From the NCBI RefSeq assembly GCF_900089585.1, contig NZ_FLRH01000004.1, forward strand, positions 1,171,001 through 1,235,000: a stretch of DNA of 64,000 nucleotides. The letters are read 5' to 3'. Positions 41,483 to 50,164 of this stretch are shown one piece after another. Below the pieces are notes generated by a model. The model saw only the letters and a program-made list of their open reading frames with translations. It did not search any database and was not told where the DNA came from. Position numbers and translations under genes: made by a program. How positions within the stretch are numbered: the first letter of the stretch is position 1; each line of letters opens with the position of its first letter. The DNA comes from Micromonospora sediminicola (GTDB lineage: Bacteria > Actinomycetota > Actinomycetes > Mycobacteriales > Micromonosporaceae).

Positions 41483-42073
41483 TCAGAGCTGCGCGGCGAT
41501 CGCCTTCGCGGTCTCCACGTCCGGCCCCGGCAGCGGCACGAACACGGTCCGCCGGTAGTACTCCAGCTCGCGGATGCTCTCCCGGATGTCGGCCAGCGCC
41601 CGGTGGGCCAGGCCCTTCTGCGGCTGGCCGAAGTACACCCGGGGGTACCAGCGCCGGCACAGCTCCTTGATCGACGAGACGTCGATCATCCGGTAGTGCA
41701 GGTGGGCGTCGAGCCGGGTCATGTCCCGGGCCAGGAAGCCACGGTCGGTGGCGATCGAGTTGCCGCACAGCGGCGCGGTACGCGGATCCTTCACATAGCT
41801 GGTCACGTAGTCGAGCACCATGTCCTCGGCCTCGGCCAGGGTGACCGTGGAGCGGCGTACCTCCTCGGTCAGGCCGGACTTGGCGTGCATGGTCCGCACG
41901 ATCTCCGGCATGCCCTCCAGCGCCGCGTCGTCGGCGTGGATCACCACGTCGACGCCTTCGCCGAGCACGTTCAGGTCCGGGTCGGTGACGAGCGCGGCGA
42001 CCTCGATGAGGGCGTCCCGACGCAGGTCCAGCCCGGTCATCTCACAGTCGATCCAGACGAGAAGATCAGCCAC
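41483..42073 (-). CDS. orn: Oligoribonuclease
   Basis: 196 residues, GTG start. DEDD-type 3'-5' exonuclease motifs: LVWIDCEMTGLDLRRDALIE (Exo I), GNSIATDRGFLARDM (Exo II) and HRALADIRESIRELEYYR (Exo III, with the catalytic His of the DEDDh class). It degrades 2-5-nt RNAs and, in actinomycetes, the c-di-GMP product pGpG. The gene stands alone, divergent from a mannosyltransferase-like gene. Confidence 0.97.
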   Translation of the reverse strand: MADLLVWIDCEMTGLDLRRDALIEVAALVTDPDLNVLGEGVDVVIHADDAALEGMPEIVRTMHAKSGLTEEVRRSTVTLAEAEDMVLDYVTSYVKDPRTAPLCGNSIATDRGFLARDMTRLDAHLHYRMIDVSSIKELCRRWYPRVYFGQPQKGLAHRALADIRESIRELEYYRRTVFVPLPGPDVETAKAIAAQL

Positions 42074-42146
42074 CGGGACAGACTACGCGCCGCCGACCCG
42101 CCCGCGCCTCGGCACCGGGGGCCAGGTGGACCGCTAGGGTTTCCCC

Positions 42147-43406
42147 GTGCCAGCCGAATCCGTCGCCCCGCCCGCCGTCTCCCAGGACGACGCGGGCGGA
42201 CGCACGGCCCGGCGGGTGGTCGCCGTGCTGGCGCTGGTCGCGATCCTGCCGGCGCTCTACCTGCGCAACCTGCGCCACGACTACTTCGACCAGAAGATCT
42301 ACATGTCGGCGATGGACTGGTGGGCGGCCGGGCACCCGCTCTACGACTACGTCCAGCCGGACCGGGTGCAGGGCGAGCTCTACTTCACCTATCCGCCGCT
42401 CGCCGCGTTGCTCCTGGCGCCGTTCTCGTACCTGCGGCTCGGGGTGGCGATCGCCACCTTCGCGGTGCTGACCGCAGTTGCCGTGGTGGTGACCACACGC
42501 TGGCTGGTGCTGCCGGTACTGCGGCGGCACGACCTGCCGCGCGGGTTCGGCCTGACCGTCGCCGTGCTGCTGGTGCTGGCGGTGGAGAGCACCCGGGAGA
42601 CGCTCACGCTCGGGCAGATCAACATGCTGCTCGTGGTGCTGGTCCTGGCCGACCTGCTGTTCGCCGTACCGCAGGGGCGGCGCTGGGCCGGCGTGGGCGT
42701 GGGACTGGCGGCGGCGCTCAAGCTCTTCCCCGGCATCTTCGTGCTCTACCTGCTGGCCACCCGGCGGTGGCGGGCGGCGGCGGTGGCGACGGCGACCGCG
42801 GCGGCGGCCACGCTGCTGGCCGCCGCGGTCGTGCCGGGCGACTCGTGGCGGTTCTGGACCCACGAGCTGTGGACCACCGACCGGGTGGGCCGCACCGACT
42901 ACACCGGCAACCAGTCCCTGTTCGGACTGCTCAGCCGCCTGAGCGCGTCGGCCGAGCCGGACCGGCTGCCGTGGCTGCTGCTCGTGCTGGTGGTGGCCGG
43001 ATTCGGCCTGTGGCGGGCCGCGCGCGCGGCCCGGGCGGGGGACGCGCTGGTGGGTCTCACGCTGACCGGTCTGGTGGGCGGGCTGGTCAGCCCGATCACC
43101 TGGATCCACCATCTGTACTGGTTCGTCCCCGCCGTGGTGGTGCTCGTCGACGCGGCGCTGGACGCCGATCCGGCGACGCCCGCCGGGGCGCGCCGTCGCG
43201 GCGGCCTGCTCGCGCTGGCCGCCGGCGTCGGCCTGCCGATCGTGTACGGGTTGGTGACGTTCCAGGACTGGGGCACCGCGATCGTGCACACGGACGATCC
43301 GGTCGACTTCGTCGTCCGCAATCTCTACGTGCTGCTCAGCCTGCTGCTGCTCGCGGTGCTGCCGATCCGCCGGGGCCGCGACGACGCATCCGAAAATTCG
43401 GACTGA
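42147..43406 (+). CDS. GT87/DUF2029-family polyprenol-dependent mannosyltransferase-like protein
   Basis: 419 residues, GTG start. About ten membrane helices. The family motifs include DYFDQKIYMSAMDWWAAGHP with the acidic residue in the first outer loop, LYFTYPPLAALLLAPFSYL, LTLGQINMLLVVLVLADLL, ALKLFPGIFVLYLL and PITWIHHLYWFVP. Relatives in mycobacteria add alpha-mannose from polyprenyl-phosphate-mannose to lipomannan. The role here is inferred from this family. Confidence 0.88.
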   Translation: MPAESVAPPAVSQDDAGGRTARRVVAVLALVAILPALYLRNLRHDYFDQKIYMSAMDWWAAGHPLYDYVQPDRVQGELYFTYPPLAALLLAPFSYLRLGVAIATFAVLTAVAVVVTTRWLVLPVLRRHDLPRGFGLTVAVLLVLAVESTRETLTLGQINMLLVVLVLADLLFAVPQGRRWAGVGVGLAAALKLFPGIFVLYLLATRRWRAAAVATATAAAATLLAAAVVPGDSWRFWTHELWTTDRVGRTDYTGNQSLFGLLSRLSASAEPDRLPWLLLVLVVAGFGLWRAARAARAGDALVGLTLTGLVGGLVSPITWIHHLYWFVPAVVVLVDAALDADPATPAGARRRGGLLALAAGVGLPIVYGLVTFQDWGTAIVHTDDPVDFVVRNLYVLLSLLLLAVLPIRRGRDDASENSD

Positions 43407-43500
43407 CCGGACAGACCTCGCGTCTGGGCCGGTTCGGCGCTAATCTTGTCCCAACTACCTCAGGTTTCTCCCAGGTAGCACCGAATTCCCCCGGTGACGG

Positions 43501-43531
43501 TGGCCCTCCGCGTCGGCAGCGCGGAGGGCCA
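43501..43531. terminator. Bidirectional terminator
   Basis: Perfect 12-bp stem TGGCCCTCCGCG / CGCGGAGGGCCA with a 7-base loop, between convergent genes. Confidence 0.82.
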
Positions 43532-43546
43532 TCCGCCGTCCAGGGC

Positions 43547-44347
43547 TCACTCCTCGGCCGGCGGCGCGCCGACGGCGACCAGTTGCCGCCGGGGCAGTGG
43601 CGGCGGGGCCGGCTGCCGGCCCAGCCCGCTCAACGAGCTGACCCCGAGCCGCCCGGCCAGCACCGGAACCTGGTCCGGCTCGACCACGAAGACGACCTCG
43701 CGCGGCCGGCTCGGGCGCAGCAACAGCACCGCGGCAAGGACCACCAGCAGCGTCCCGCCGGCCAGCAGCGCCCACACCACCCCGGGGAACCAGCCGGCCC
43801 GCGCCTCGCCCCACATCTCCAGGTCGAGCCCGGCCGCGCCGTCCGAGCGCATCACCACCAGGCTCAGCGACCGGTCGGCGAAGTCGGCCGGGCTCCACTC
43901 CAGCGAGCCGACGCCCTGGCGTACCCAGAAGGGCTGGCCGAGCGGGACGGCGTCGGCGACGCCCGCGGTGGCAGGGTCGAGACCGACCGGGAGCGGGCCC
44001 CGGGTCACCGCGACGCGTCGCACGGTGCTGTGCGGGACGTCGGCCAGCCACCGTCGCACCTGGTCGGTCGGGGCGAGGCCGAGGAACGCCGGACCGCCGG
44101 CGTCCCGCGCGGTGAGGCGCAGCCGGGCCTGCCCGGTCCGGACGATCGGGAGGTCGGCGCGGAGCATCGCGTCCACATCGGTGACCACCACCGCGCGGGC
44201 GGGCGTGCGGACCGGCTCGAAGCGGGCGGAGAAGCCGCCGTCCGGGTCCGCGTGCCGCGCGGCGATCCCGAGCCCGGCGCCCGCCACCAGCACCGCGACC
44301 CCCACTGCCAGTGCCAGCATGCCGGCGATCGTGCGTACGAAACGCAT
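43547..44347 (-). CDS. Membrane protein with extracytoplasmic domain, unknown function
   Basis: 266 residues, ATG start. N-terminal helix (about 9-29), an extracytoplasmic domain (about 30-190), a second helix (about 193-213) and a cytoplasmic tail rich in Pro and Arg. The topology resembles small membrane proteins with a beta-rich outer domain. I do not recognise the family. A short GGTAG...CTACC inverted repeat lies about 30 bases upstream. Confidence 0.75.
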   Translation of the reverse strand: MRFVRTIAGMLALAVGVAVLVAGAGLGIAARHADPDGGFSARFEPVRTPARAVVVTDVDAMLRADLPIVRTGQARLRLTARDAGGPAFLGLAPTDQVRRWLADVPHSTVRRVAVTRGPLPVGLDPATAGVADAVPLGQPFWVRQGVGSLEWSPADFADRSLSLVVMRSDGAAGLDLEMWGEARAGWFPGVVWALLAGGTLLVVLAAVLLLRPSRPREVVFVVEPDQVPVLAGRLGVSSLSGLGRQPAPPPLPRRQLVAVGAPPAEE

Positions 44348-44443
44348 TCGCGTCGTCCCTCTCGGTAGCCAACTACCCGGCCGACCTTACCGACGCCGGT
44401 GGCGCGATCTGCGGATATCCGCCGCACCCACCCCGGGACGGCA

Positions 44444-44476
44444 ACCGGCCCGGCGGACACGATCCGCCGGGCCGGT
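44444..44476 (-). terminator. Terminator of the copCD-ycnI operon
   Basis: Perfect 14-bp stem ACCGGCCCGGCGGA / TCCGCCGGGCCGGT with a 5-base loop, 14 bases past the ycnI stop. Confidence 0.83.
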
Positions 44477-44490
44477 GACTGTCGCCGTGC

Positions 44491-45222
44491 TCAGGACGTC
44501 TCGGTGGGCTCCCGCCGGGTACGCGCGAACGCCAGCCCGCCGAGGACCAGGCCGGCCAGGCCGGCGACGAGGCCGGCGACCCCGAGCGCGGTACCCGCGC
44601 CCGAGTCGTCGTCGTCATCGTCGTCGTCCGCGGCGGCGGCCGCCGCCGGCGCGCTCGCGCCGGGGGACGCGGACGCCGCGGCGGCCAGCGTGAGCACCGG
44701 GGCCGGGTTCTCCGGCTCCTCCGCGCCCGGCGTCGGCTCCTCGATCCAGCGGGAGACGTTGCCGTCGGAGTAGGTCTGCAGCACCTTGAACACCATGGTG
44801 TCCACCTGCGGCAGCGGCCCCATCGACACCGGGAACTCCTGGAACTCGCCCGGCTTGACGCCGCCGCCCTGCGCCGCGGTGAAGGTGAGCTTGGAGACCG
44901 CCTCGGTGAGCTGGCTGCCGTGCACCTCGATCGGCGGGTCGACCTTGCGCTTCTCCACCGCCACCGTCCAGCCCGGCACCGGCATGGTCGAGACGGAACC
45001 CACCGGCGCGTTCGCCGGCAGGTTCACCTCGACCTTGACCGTCGACGCCGTGTCGCTCTCGTTCGGCACCCGGAACGCGAACCGACCGTAGCCGCCCTGC
45101 GTACCCTCCTTCGGGTTGACTGTGACGTGCGCCGAGGCCGGCCCGGCCAGGCCGAGGACGGCGGTGGTGACAGCGGCGAGAGTCAGCGCGGCGGCGGTCG
45201 CGGGACGCCGGAGACGGATCAT
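44491..45222 (-). CDS. YcnI-family (DUF1775) copper-associated membrane protein
   Basis: 243 residues, ATG start. The signal peptide is cleaved before H32 (GPASA|HVTVNPKEG), which leaves the N-terminal His that binds Cu(II) in YcnI proteins. The DUF1775 domain (32-165) has RFAFRVPNESDTASTVKVEV, PGWTVAVEKRK and a conserved Trp. A linker containing eight consecutive Asp and a C-terminal membrane helix follow. It starts 16 bases after the CopCD gene and is co-transcribed with it. It probably takes part in periplasmic-side copper delivery. Confidence 0.92.
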   Translation of the reverse strand: MIRLRRPATAAALTLAAVTTAVLGLAGPASAHVTVNPKEGTQGGYGRFAFRVPNESDTASTVKVEVNLPANAPVGSVSTMPVPGWTVAVEKRKVDPPIEVHGSQLTEAVSKLTFTAAQGGGVKPGEFQEFPVSMGPLPQVDTMVFKVLQTYSDGNVSRWIEEPTPGAEEPENPAPVLTLAAAASASPGASAPAAAAAADDDDDDDDSGAGTALGVAGLVAGLAGLVLGGLAFARTRREPTETS

Positions 45223-45238
45223 CAGAGGGAACCTTCCG

Positions 45239-46915
45239 TTACTTGATCGGCACGGTGGCGGTCACCGTGGCCTGGTCGATGTCGGACGTGCGGACGGTGA
45301 AGCGGAGCTGCCAGTCGCCCCGGGCCGGCAGGTTGACCTCGCCGGTGGCGTGGTTGTCGCTCAGCGGCAGCAGCGGCACCGTGATCGGCTCGATCCCGGC
45401 CGACGGCAACGCCGCGGTGACCTTCCACTCCTGCACCGGCTGCGGCCGGTTGTCGGTCGTGTAGGCGTAGAGGTGCAGCGAGTTGTTGCCGCTCTCGGCC
45501 GGGTCCAGCTCCACCTGGAGCGAGTAGATCGGGCTGCTCAGCGTGGTGGAGAAGTAGCCGGCCGGCGCGCCCGCCACGTCGGCGGCCGCGGTCCGCGCCG
45601 GGGTGGTCTGCACCAGCGTCGCGGACAGGCCCAGCACCACCGCGGTGATCGCCAGCTCGGCCACCACGGCCCGCCGCATCGAACCCGGCCGGCCGGCGGC
45701 GACCCGCCGGCGCACCAGCGCCCGGGAGTACGCGGCCACGCCGATCACCAACGCGAACAGCACGATCTTGGCGAGCAGCAGCCGCCCGTAGGTGGTGTCG
45801 ACCAGTGCCGTCGGGCTGGCCACCTCGATCAGACCCTGCACGGTGCCGGCCAGCAGCAGCGCGGCCACCGCCAACGCGGCCCAGCGGGACCAGATCGGCA
45901 GGATGGCGTCCAGCTCGCGCTCGTCGGCGCGGCGCAGCAGGAAGACCGCCAGCATCACCAGACCGCCCAGCCAGACCGCCATCCCGCCCAGGTGCACGGC
46001 GTCCACCACCACCGAGACGGCCGGCGCCGGGGAGGCGGCGGCGTGACCGGCGAGCGGCCAGGTGAACAACGCCGCACCGCCGAGGACGGCCAGGATGATC
46101 CCGTCGGTGCGGCCGACCGGACCGGCGAACAGCGGGCGGAGCAGGAACGCCGCCGCCGCCAGCAGGCCCAGCCGGACCAGGTGGGTGGTGCCGTAGGCGC
46201 TGCCCAGCACGTCGCCCAGGCCGGCCCCGGTGACGTCGAACAGCCCGCCGCCGTTGGTGTAGGGCACCTGGAGCCACAACTCGGCCACGGTGGCCGCGGC
46301 CAGCACGCCGAGCCCGGTCCAGGCCAGCCGCGCCGGGCCCCGGCGGGACAGCCGGCGCGGCCAGAGCGCGGCCAGCACCAGGGCCGGGCCGACCAGCAGC
46401 AGCAGGCCCACGTAGCCGACGTACTTCGCCACCTTGACCGCGTTCTCCGTCACCGGGTTCGCCCGGTTGTCCGAGCCGGTGTCGGTCGGCGGCTCCGACG
46501 GCGCGCCGACCGAGTAGGTGAACGCGCCGGAGACCGGGTGGCTGTCCGCCGAGATCACCCGGTAGCTCACCAGGTAGGTGCCGCGCGCGCCGGACGGGTC
46601 CACCGGGATGGTGACCTCGGCGCCCTGGAACGTCGGCTCACCCCGGTCGGCCCGGGAGCCGTCCGGCGCGATCACCCGGACCTTGCCGGGCACCTTCCGG
46701 ACGCCCTCGCTGAAGGTGATCACCACCTGGGCGGGCGCCTCGGGCACCACGGCGGACGCGGCGGGGCTGCTGCTCACCAGCACCGCGTGGGCGCTGGCCG
46801 GCGTGGCCGGGGCGAGCAGCAGGGTGACCAGGAGGAGCAGCAGCCCGGCGACGGTCCCGGAGCGGGCGGCGACGACCCCGGGCGGGCGGCGTACGGCAGC
46901 AGTCATGACCGCCAT
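45239..46915 (-). CDS. CopC-CopD fusion copper uptake protein
   Basis: 558 residues from the ATG at 46915; an ATG at 46906 is equally possible. Signal peptide ending PASA before HAVLVSSSPA, giving the N-terminal copper-binding His of CopC. The CopC domain (about 43-137) contains a second His motif, VISADSHPVSGAFTY. Eight CopD helices lie at about 160-430 (HLGGMAVWLGGLVMLAVFL is the CopD core). A C-terminal extracytoplasmic YtkA-like domain ends the protein. It imports copper. Operon with ycnI; divergent from an ECF sigma operon across a 212-base spacer. Confidence 0.93.
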   Translation of the reverse strand: MAVMTAAVRRPPGVVAARSGTVAGLLLLLVTLLLAPATPASAHAVLVSSSPAASAVVPEAPAQVVITFSEGVRKVPGKVRVIAPDGSRADRGEPTFQGAEVTIPVDPSGARGTYLVSYRVISADSHPVSGAFTYSVGAPSEPPTDTGSDNRANPVTENAVKVAKYVGYVGLLLLVGPALVLAALWPRRLSRRGPARLAWTGLGVLAAATVAELWLQVPYTNGGGLFDVTGAGLGDVLGSAYGTTHLVRLGLLAAAAFLLRPLFAGPVGRTDGIILAVLGGAALFTWPLAGHAAASPAPAVSVVVDAVHLGGMAVWLGGLVMLAVFLLRRADERELDAILPIWSRWAALAVAALLLAGTVQGLIEVASPTALVDTTYGRLLLAKIVLFALVIGVAAYSRALVRRRVAAGRPGSMRRAVVAELAITAVVLGLSATLVQTTPARTAAADVAGAPAGYFSTTLSSPIYSLQVELDPAESGNNSLHLYAYTTDNRPQPVQEWKVTAALPSAGIEPITVPLLPLSDNHATGEVNLPARGDWQLRFTVRTSDIDQATVTATVPIK

Positions 46916-47127
46916 GGTTCCCGAACCGTGGCGGGCCCGGCGAGCCGACCTCCGCCGGGCGCGCCGCGGCGCCCGATCGGTGCGGTGACGCGCGCCACCG
47001 GAACCTGGTCGGAGGTCATGAGGGGGTAGTCGGTGGACGGACGGAAAAAGTTCCCGGCGTGTGCGGGACCACGGAATGGGCCGAAGGACCCTGTCACCCA
47101 CAGGTACGCCGCGTAACCTCGTCTGTC

Positions 47128-47715
47128 GTGATCCCCGCCCCGCGCGACACCGCCGCCGACCACCCCGAGCCGGGGTCCGAGGCTGCGCGGGACACGGCCA
47201 CCGGGTGGGCGCTGGCCGCGCGGCACGGCGACCCGGCCGCCCAGGCCGCCTTCGTCCGGGCCACCCAGGCCGAGGTCTGGCGCTTCGCCGCCGCCCTGGT
47301 CGACCCGGACAGCGCGGACGACCTGACCCAGGAGACCTACCTGCGGGCGTTCCGGGCGCTGCCCGGCTTCGAGGGTCGGTCCACCGCACGTACCTGGCTG
47401 CTCGGCATCGCCCGCCGGGCCTGCGCCGACCACCTGCGGACCGTGGTGCGCCGCCGCCGGCTCGACGAACGGCTCGCCGCCCAGGCGGCCACCGACCGGC
47501 CCGGGCCGGACCCGGCCGGCCAGCTGGGCGCCGCCGACCTGGTCCGCCGGCTGCCCGCCGAGCGTCGCTCCGCGTTCGTGCTCACCCAGCTGCTCGGCCT
47601 GTCCTACGCCGAGGCCGCCGACGTGGAGGGGGTGCCGGTGGGCACCATCCGCTCCCGGGTGGCCCGGGCCCGCGACGAGCTGGTCGGCGCCGTCGGCGAC
47701 ACGCTGGCCGGATAA
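47128..47715 (+). CDS. ECF sigma factor of the copper/thiol-redox locus
   Basis: 195 residues from the GTG at 47128. Region 2: QAEVWRFAAALVDPDSADDL with TQETYLRAFRALPGFEGRST and RTWLLGIARRACADHLR. Region 4: LPAERRSAFVLTQLLGLSYA followed by EAADVEGVPVGTIRSRVARA. It heads a tight operon with MauE-like, DsbA-like and membrane proteins, and is divergent from copCD-ycnI. It may therefore control copper or thiol stress genes (inference). No anti-sigma gene is adjacent, which is unusual. Confidence 0.9.
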   Translation: MIPAPRDTAADHPEPGSEAARDTATGWALAARHGDPAAQAAFVRATQAEVWRFAAALVDPDSADDLTQETYLRAFRALPGFEGRSTARTWLLGIARRACADHLRTVVRRRRLDERLAAQAATDRPGPDPAGQLGAADLVRRLPAERRSAFVLTQLLGLSYAEAADVEGVPVGTIRSRVARARDELVGAVGDTLAG

Positions 47716-47727
47716 CGGGAACCTTTC

Positions 47728-48267
47728 ATGCCTCCCGGACGACGAATGACTGTGACCCCCTCCCCCACCCGGGCCGACCGCTGGCGGGCCCTGCGGCCCT
47801 GGCTCGGCGTGGCGGCCCGCCTCGGGCTGGCCGCCGTCTGGCTGATCGCCGGTGGCACCAAGGTCGGTGACCTGGCCGCCTCCGGCCGGGCCGTGAACGC
47901 CTACCAGGTGATGCCGTACGACCTGGCCACGGTGATCGGCGCGGCGCTGCCGTTCGTGGAGCTGGCCCTGGGTCTGCTGCTGCTCGTCGGGTTGGCCACC
48001 CGGGTCAGCGCCGGTGTCTCCGCCGCGCTGCTGGTGGTCTTCATCGTCGGCATCGCCTCGGCCTGGGCGCGCGGTCTGGCCATCGACTGCGGGTGCTTCG
48101 GCAGCGGTGGCCAGCTCGGCGCCGGCGAGACACCGAGCTACCTCCCGGAGATCCTCCGGGACCTGGGATTCCTGCTACTGGCCGGATTCCTGCTGATCTG
48201 GCCCCGCACCCCGTTCTCGGTGGACGGCTGGCTCGCGGGCGACATCGTGGAGGACGAGGATGAGTAG
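47728..48267 (+). CDS. MauE/DoxX-family membrane protein
   Basis: 179 residues from the ATG at 47728; an ATG at 47746 is possible. Four membrane segments with AAVWLIAGGTKVGDLAASG, the MauE-type VMPYDLATVIGAALPFVELA and the conserved cysteine pair IDCGCFGSGG. MauE proteins help form disulfides or electron carriers together with thioredoxin-like partners, and a DsbA-like gene overlaps its 3' end. Confidence 0.88.
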   Translation: MPPGRRMTVTPSPTRADRWRALRPWLGVAARLGLAAVWLIAGGTKVGDLAASGRAVNAYQVMPYDLATVIGAALPFVELALGLLLLVGLATRVSAGVSAALLVVFIVGIASAWARGLAIDCGCFGSGGQLGAGETPSYLPEILRDLGFLLLAGFLLIWPRTPFSVDGWLAGDIVEDEDE

Positions 48268-48976
48268 TCGCAAGGGACGCAAGGACGCGTCACGGGTGGT
48301 GCGCGAGCAGATCGCCCGGGAGAAGCGGCGCAAGCGCACCCTCTTCACCACCATCGCCGCGGTACTGGTGCTGGTCATCGCCGGCGGCATCGGCTGGGCC
48401 GTCTACTCCTCGCAGAAGTCCGACGAATTCACCGCGCCGCCCGGCGCCAACGACGCCGGCACCGGCATCGTCGAGGGCAGCGGCCCGGTCACCATCGACC
48501 TGTACGAGGACTACCTCTGCCCGGTCTGCAAGCAGTTCCAGCAGGTCAACGGCGCAACCATCAACCAGCTCGTCAGCGAGGGCAAGGCGACGGTGGTCTT
48601 CCACCCGGTCGCCTTCCTCAACCGCTTCTCCACCACCGAATACTCCACCCGCTCCTCGGCCGCCTCCGGCTGCGCCGCGAAGGGCGGCAAGTTCCGCGAG
48701 TTCACCGACCAGCTCTTCGCCAAGCAGCCGCCGGAGGGCAGCGCCGGGCTCAGCAACGACGAGCTGATCGACATCGGCGCGGGCGTCGGTCTGAACCGGG
48801 ACGACTTCGCCTCCTGCGTGAACGACGGCACCTACACGTCGTGGACCGAGCACGTGACCGACGAGGCGAGCAAGTCCGGCGTGACCGGCACCCCGACCAT
48901 CAAGGTCAACGGCAGCGAGGTGCAGGACAAGAGCCCGGACGGGATCAAGGCGGCCGTGGAGGCGGCCGGGAAGTGA
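48260..48976 (+). CDS. DsbA-like membrane-anchored thioredoxin-fold protein
   Basis: 238 residues, ATG overlapping the MauE-like stop. One membrane helix (about 27-49), then a DsbA/DsbG-type domain with the redox motif DYLCPVCKQFQQ (CPVC), the inserted helical region (RSSAASGCAAKGGKFREFTD) and the cis-Pro loop VTGTPTIKVNG. It likely oxidises exported proteins, with the MauE-like protein as its membrane partner. The stop overlaps the next GTG. Confidence 0.92.
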   Translation: MSSRKGRKDASRVVREQIAREKRRKRTLFTTIAAVLVLVIAGGIGWAVYSSQKSDEFTAPPGANDAGTGIVEGSGPVTIDLYEDYLCPVCKQFQQVNGATINQLVSEGKATVVFHPVAFLNRFSTTEYSTRSSAASGCAAKGGKFREFTDQLFAKQPPEGSAGLSNDELIDIGAGVGLNRDDFASCVNDGTYTSWTEHVTDEASKSGVTGTPTIKVNGSEVQDKSPDGIKAAVEAAGK

Positions 48977-50061
48977 TCCCCGCACCGCTGCGCCGGGCCG
49001 GGCTGGTGGTCGCCGTCGCGGCCACCGCCCTGCTCGCGCTCGCCGCACCGGCCGCCGCGCACGGCGCGGACGCCCCCGACGGCACCGACTACCGGGGCGC
49101 GGTCACCGGCGTCAGCCCGGACCGGCCCGGGCTGACCGCCCGGATGGTCGAGGCCGGCGCGCGGCTGGAGCTGACCAACCGCACCGGCCCCGACGTGACC
49201 GTGCTCGGCTACTCCGGCGAGCCCTACCTGCGGATCGGCCCCGGCGGCGTGTTCGAGAACAGGCGCTCGCCGGCCACCTGGCTGAACCGGACGCTGGCCG
49301 CGGAGACCCGACTGCCGGCCGAGGCGGACCCGGCCGCCCCGCCGGACTGGCGGCGGATCGACGACGGACCCACCGCCCGCTGGCACGACCAGCGCACGCT
49401 GTGGCGCGGGGACGTCCCACCGGCCGCCGTCGCCGCGGCCCCCGACCGGGAGCAGCGGGTCCGCGACTGGGTGGTGCCGCTGCGCGCCGGGACCGAACCG
49501 ATCGAGGTACGCGGGACGCTGGACTGGGTGCCGCCGCCCGACCCGTACCCCTGGTGGGTGGCCGCCACCCTCGGTTTCCTGGTGATCGGCGCGGCCGGGC
49601 TGGTGCCCGGCGGCACGACCGCCGGCGTACGTGCGCTGCGCGCGGTGGGCGGCCTGCTCGCCCTCGGCGGGGTGGCGGCCGTGACGCTCACCGTCGGCCG
49701 CGCGCTCGACACCGGCGGCCCCGGGTTCGGCGGCCTGCTCGCCGAGCTGGTCACCGGCCAGGTGTGGACGCTGCTCACCGGCCTCGGCGCGCTCGCCGCC
49801 GGCGGCTACGCGCTGGCCCGCCGACCGGCCGCCGACTTCACGCTGGCGCTGGCCGGCGCGTGCCTCACCCTGTTCGCCGGGGTGTCGAACCTGGCCGTGC
49901 TGTCCCGCTCGGTCCCCCCGGCCGCCGGCCCCGCAGGACTGGTGCGCGTCCTGGTCGCCCTGGCCCTGGCCACCGGCGCCGGCGCGGTCGCCGCCGGCCT
50001 GCTCCGCCTCCGCACCACCGCCCGCACCACCCCCCACCCCCACCTGACCCGCACCCCCTGA
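48973..50061 (+). CDS. Secreted/membrane protein of the sigma-MauE-DsbA operon
   Basis: 362 residues, GTG overlapping the previous stop. Signal peptide ending AAPAAAHGAD, so the mature N-terminus is probably a His or near one. The extracytoplasmic domain (about 28-190) contains VTVLGYSGEPYLRIGPGGVFENRRSPATW. Five or six helices follow (about 195-345). A His-led mature protein beside copper genes suggests metal binding, but I do not recognise a named family. Confidence 0.8.
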   Translation: MIPAPLRRAGLVVAVAATALLALAAPAAAHGADAPDGTDYRGAVTGVSPDRPGLTARMVEAGARLELTNRTGPDVTVLGYSGEPYLRIGPGGVFENRRSPATWLNRTLAAETRLPAEADPAAPPDWRRIDDGPTARWHDQRTLWRGDVPPAAVAAAPDREQRVRDWVVPLRAGTEPIEVRGTLDWVPPPDPYPWWVAATLGFLVIGAAGLVPGGTTAGVRALRAVGGLLALGGVAAVTLTVGRALDTGGPGFGGLLAELVTGQVWTLLTGLGALAAGGYALARRPAADFTLALAGACLTLFAGVSNLAVLSRSVPPAAGPAGLVRVLVALALATGAGAVAAGLLRLRTTARTTPHPHLTRTP

Positions 50062-50077
50062 CCCGCCCTCCTCGCGG

Positions 50078-50152
50078 CGGCGATCTTGCAGTTGCGGCCC
50101 CACGAGTGCGGCTTTTGTCCGTTGCGCCGGGGCCCGAAGTGCAAGATCGCCG
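50078..50152. repeat. Imperfect palindromic repeat with GATCTTGCA tips
   Basis: The outer 13 bp are perfect (CGGCGATCTTGCA / TGCAAGATCGCCG) and the pairing continues imperfectly to about 24 bp around a loop of roughly 27 bases. It lies between convergent genes and may also act as terminator. Confidence 0.75.
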
Positions 50153-50164
50153 AGGTCGGCGGGG

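Noticed and set aside
46998..47040. GGAACC as an ECF -35 element for autoregulation of the sigma gene
   Set aside because: The spacing to a plausible -10 (GTC) is about 22 bases, too long for a confident ECF promoter.
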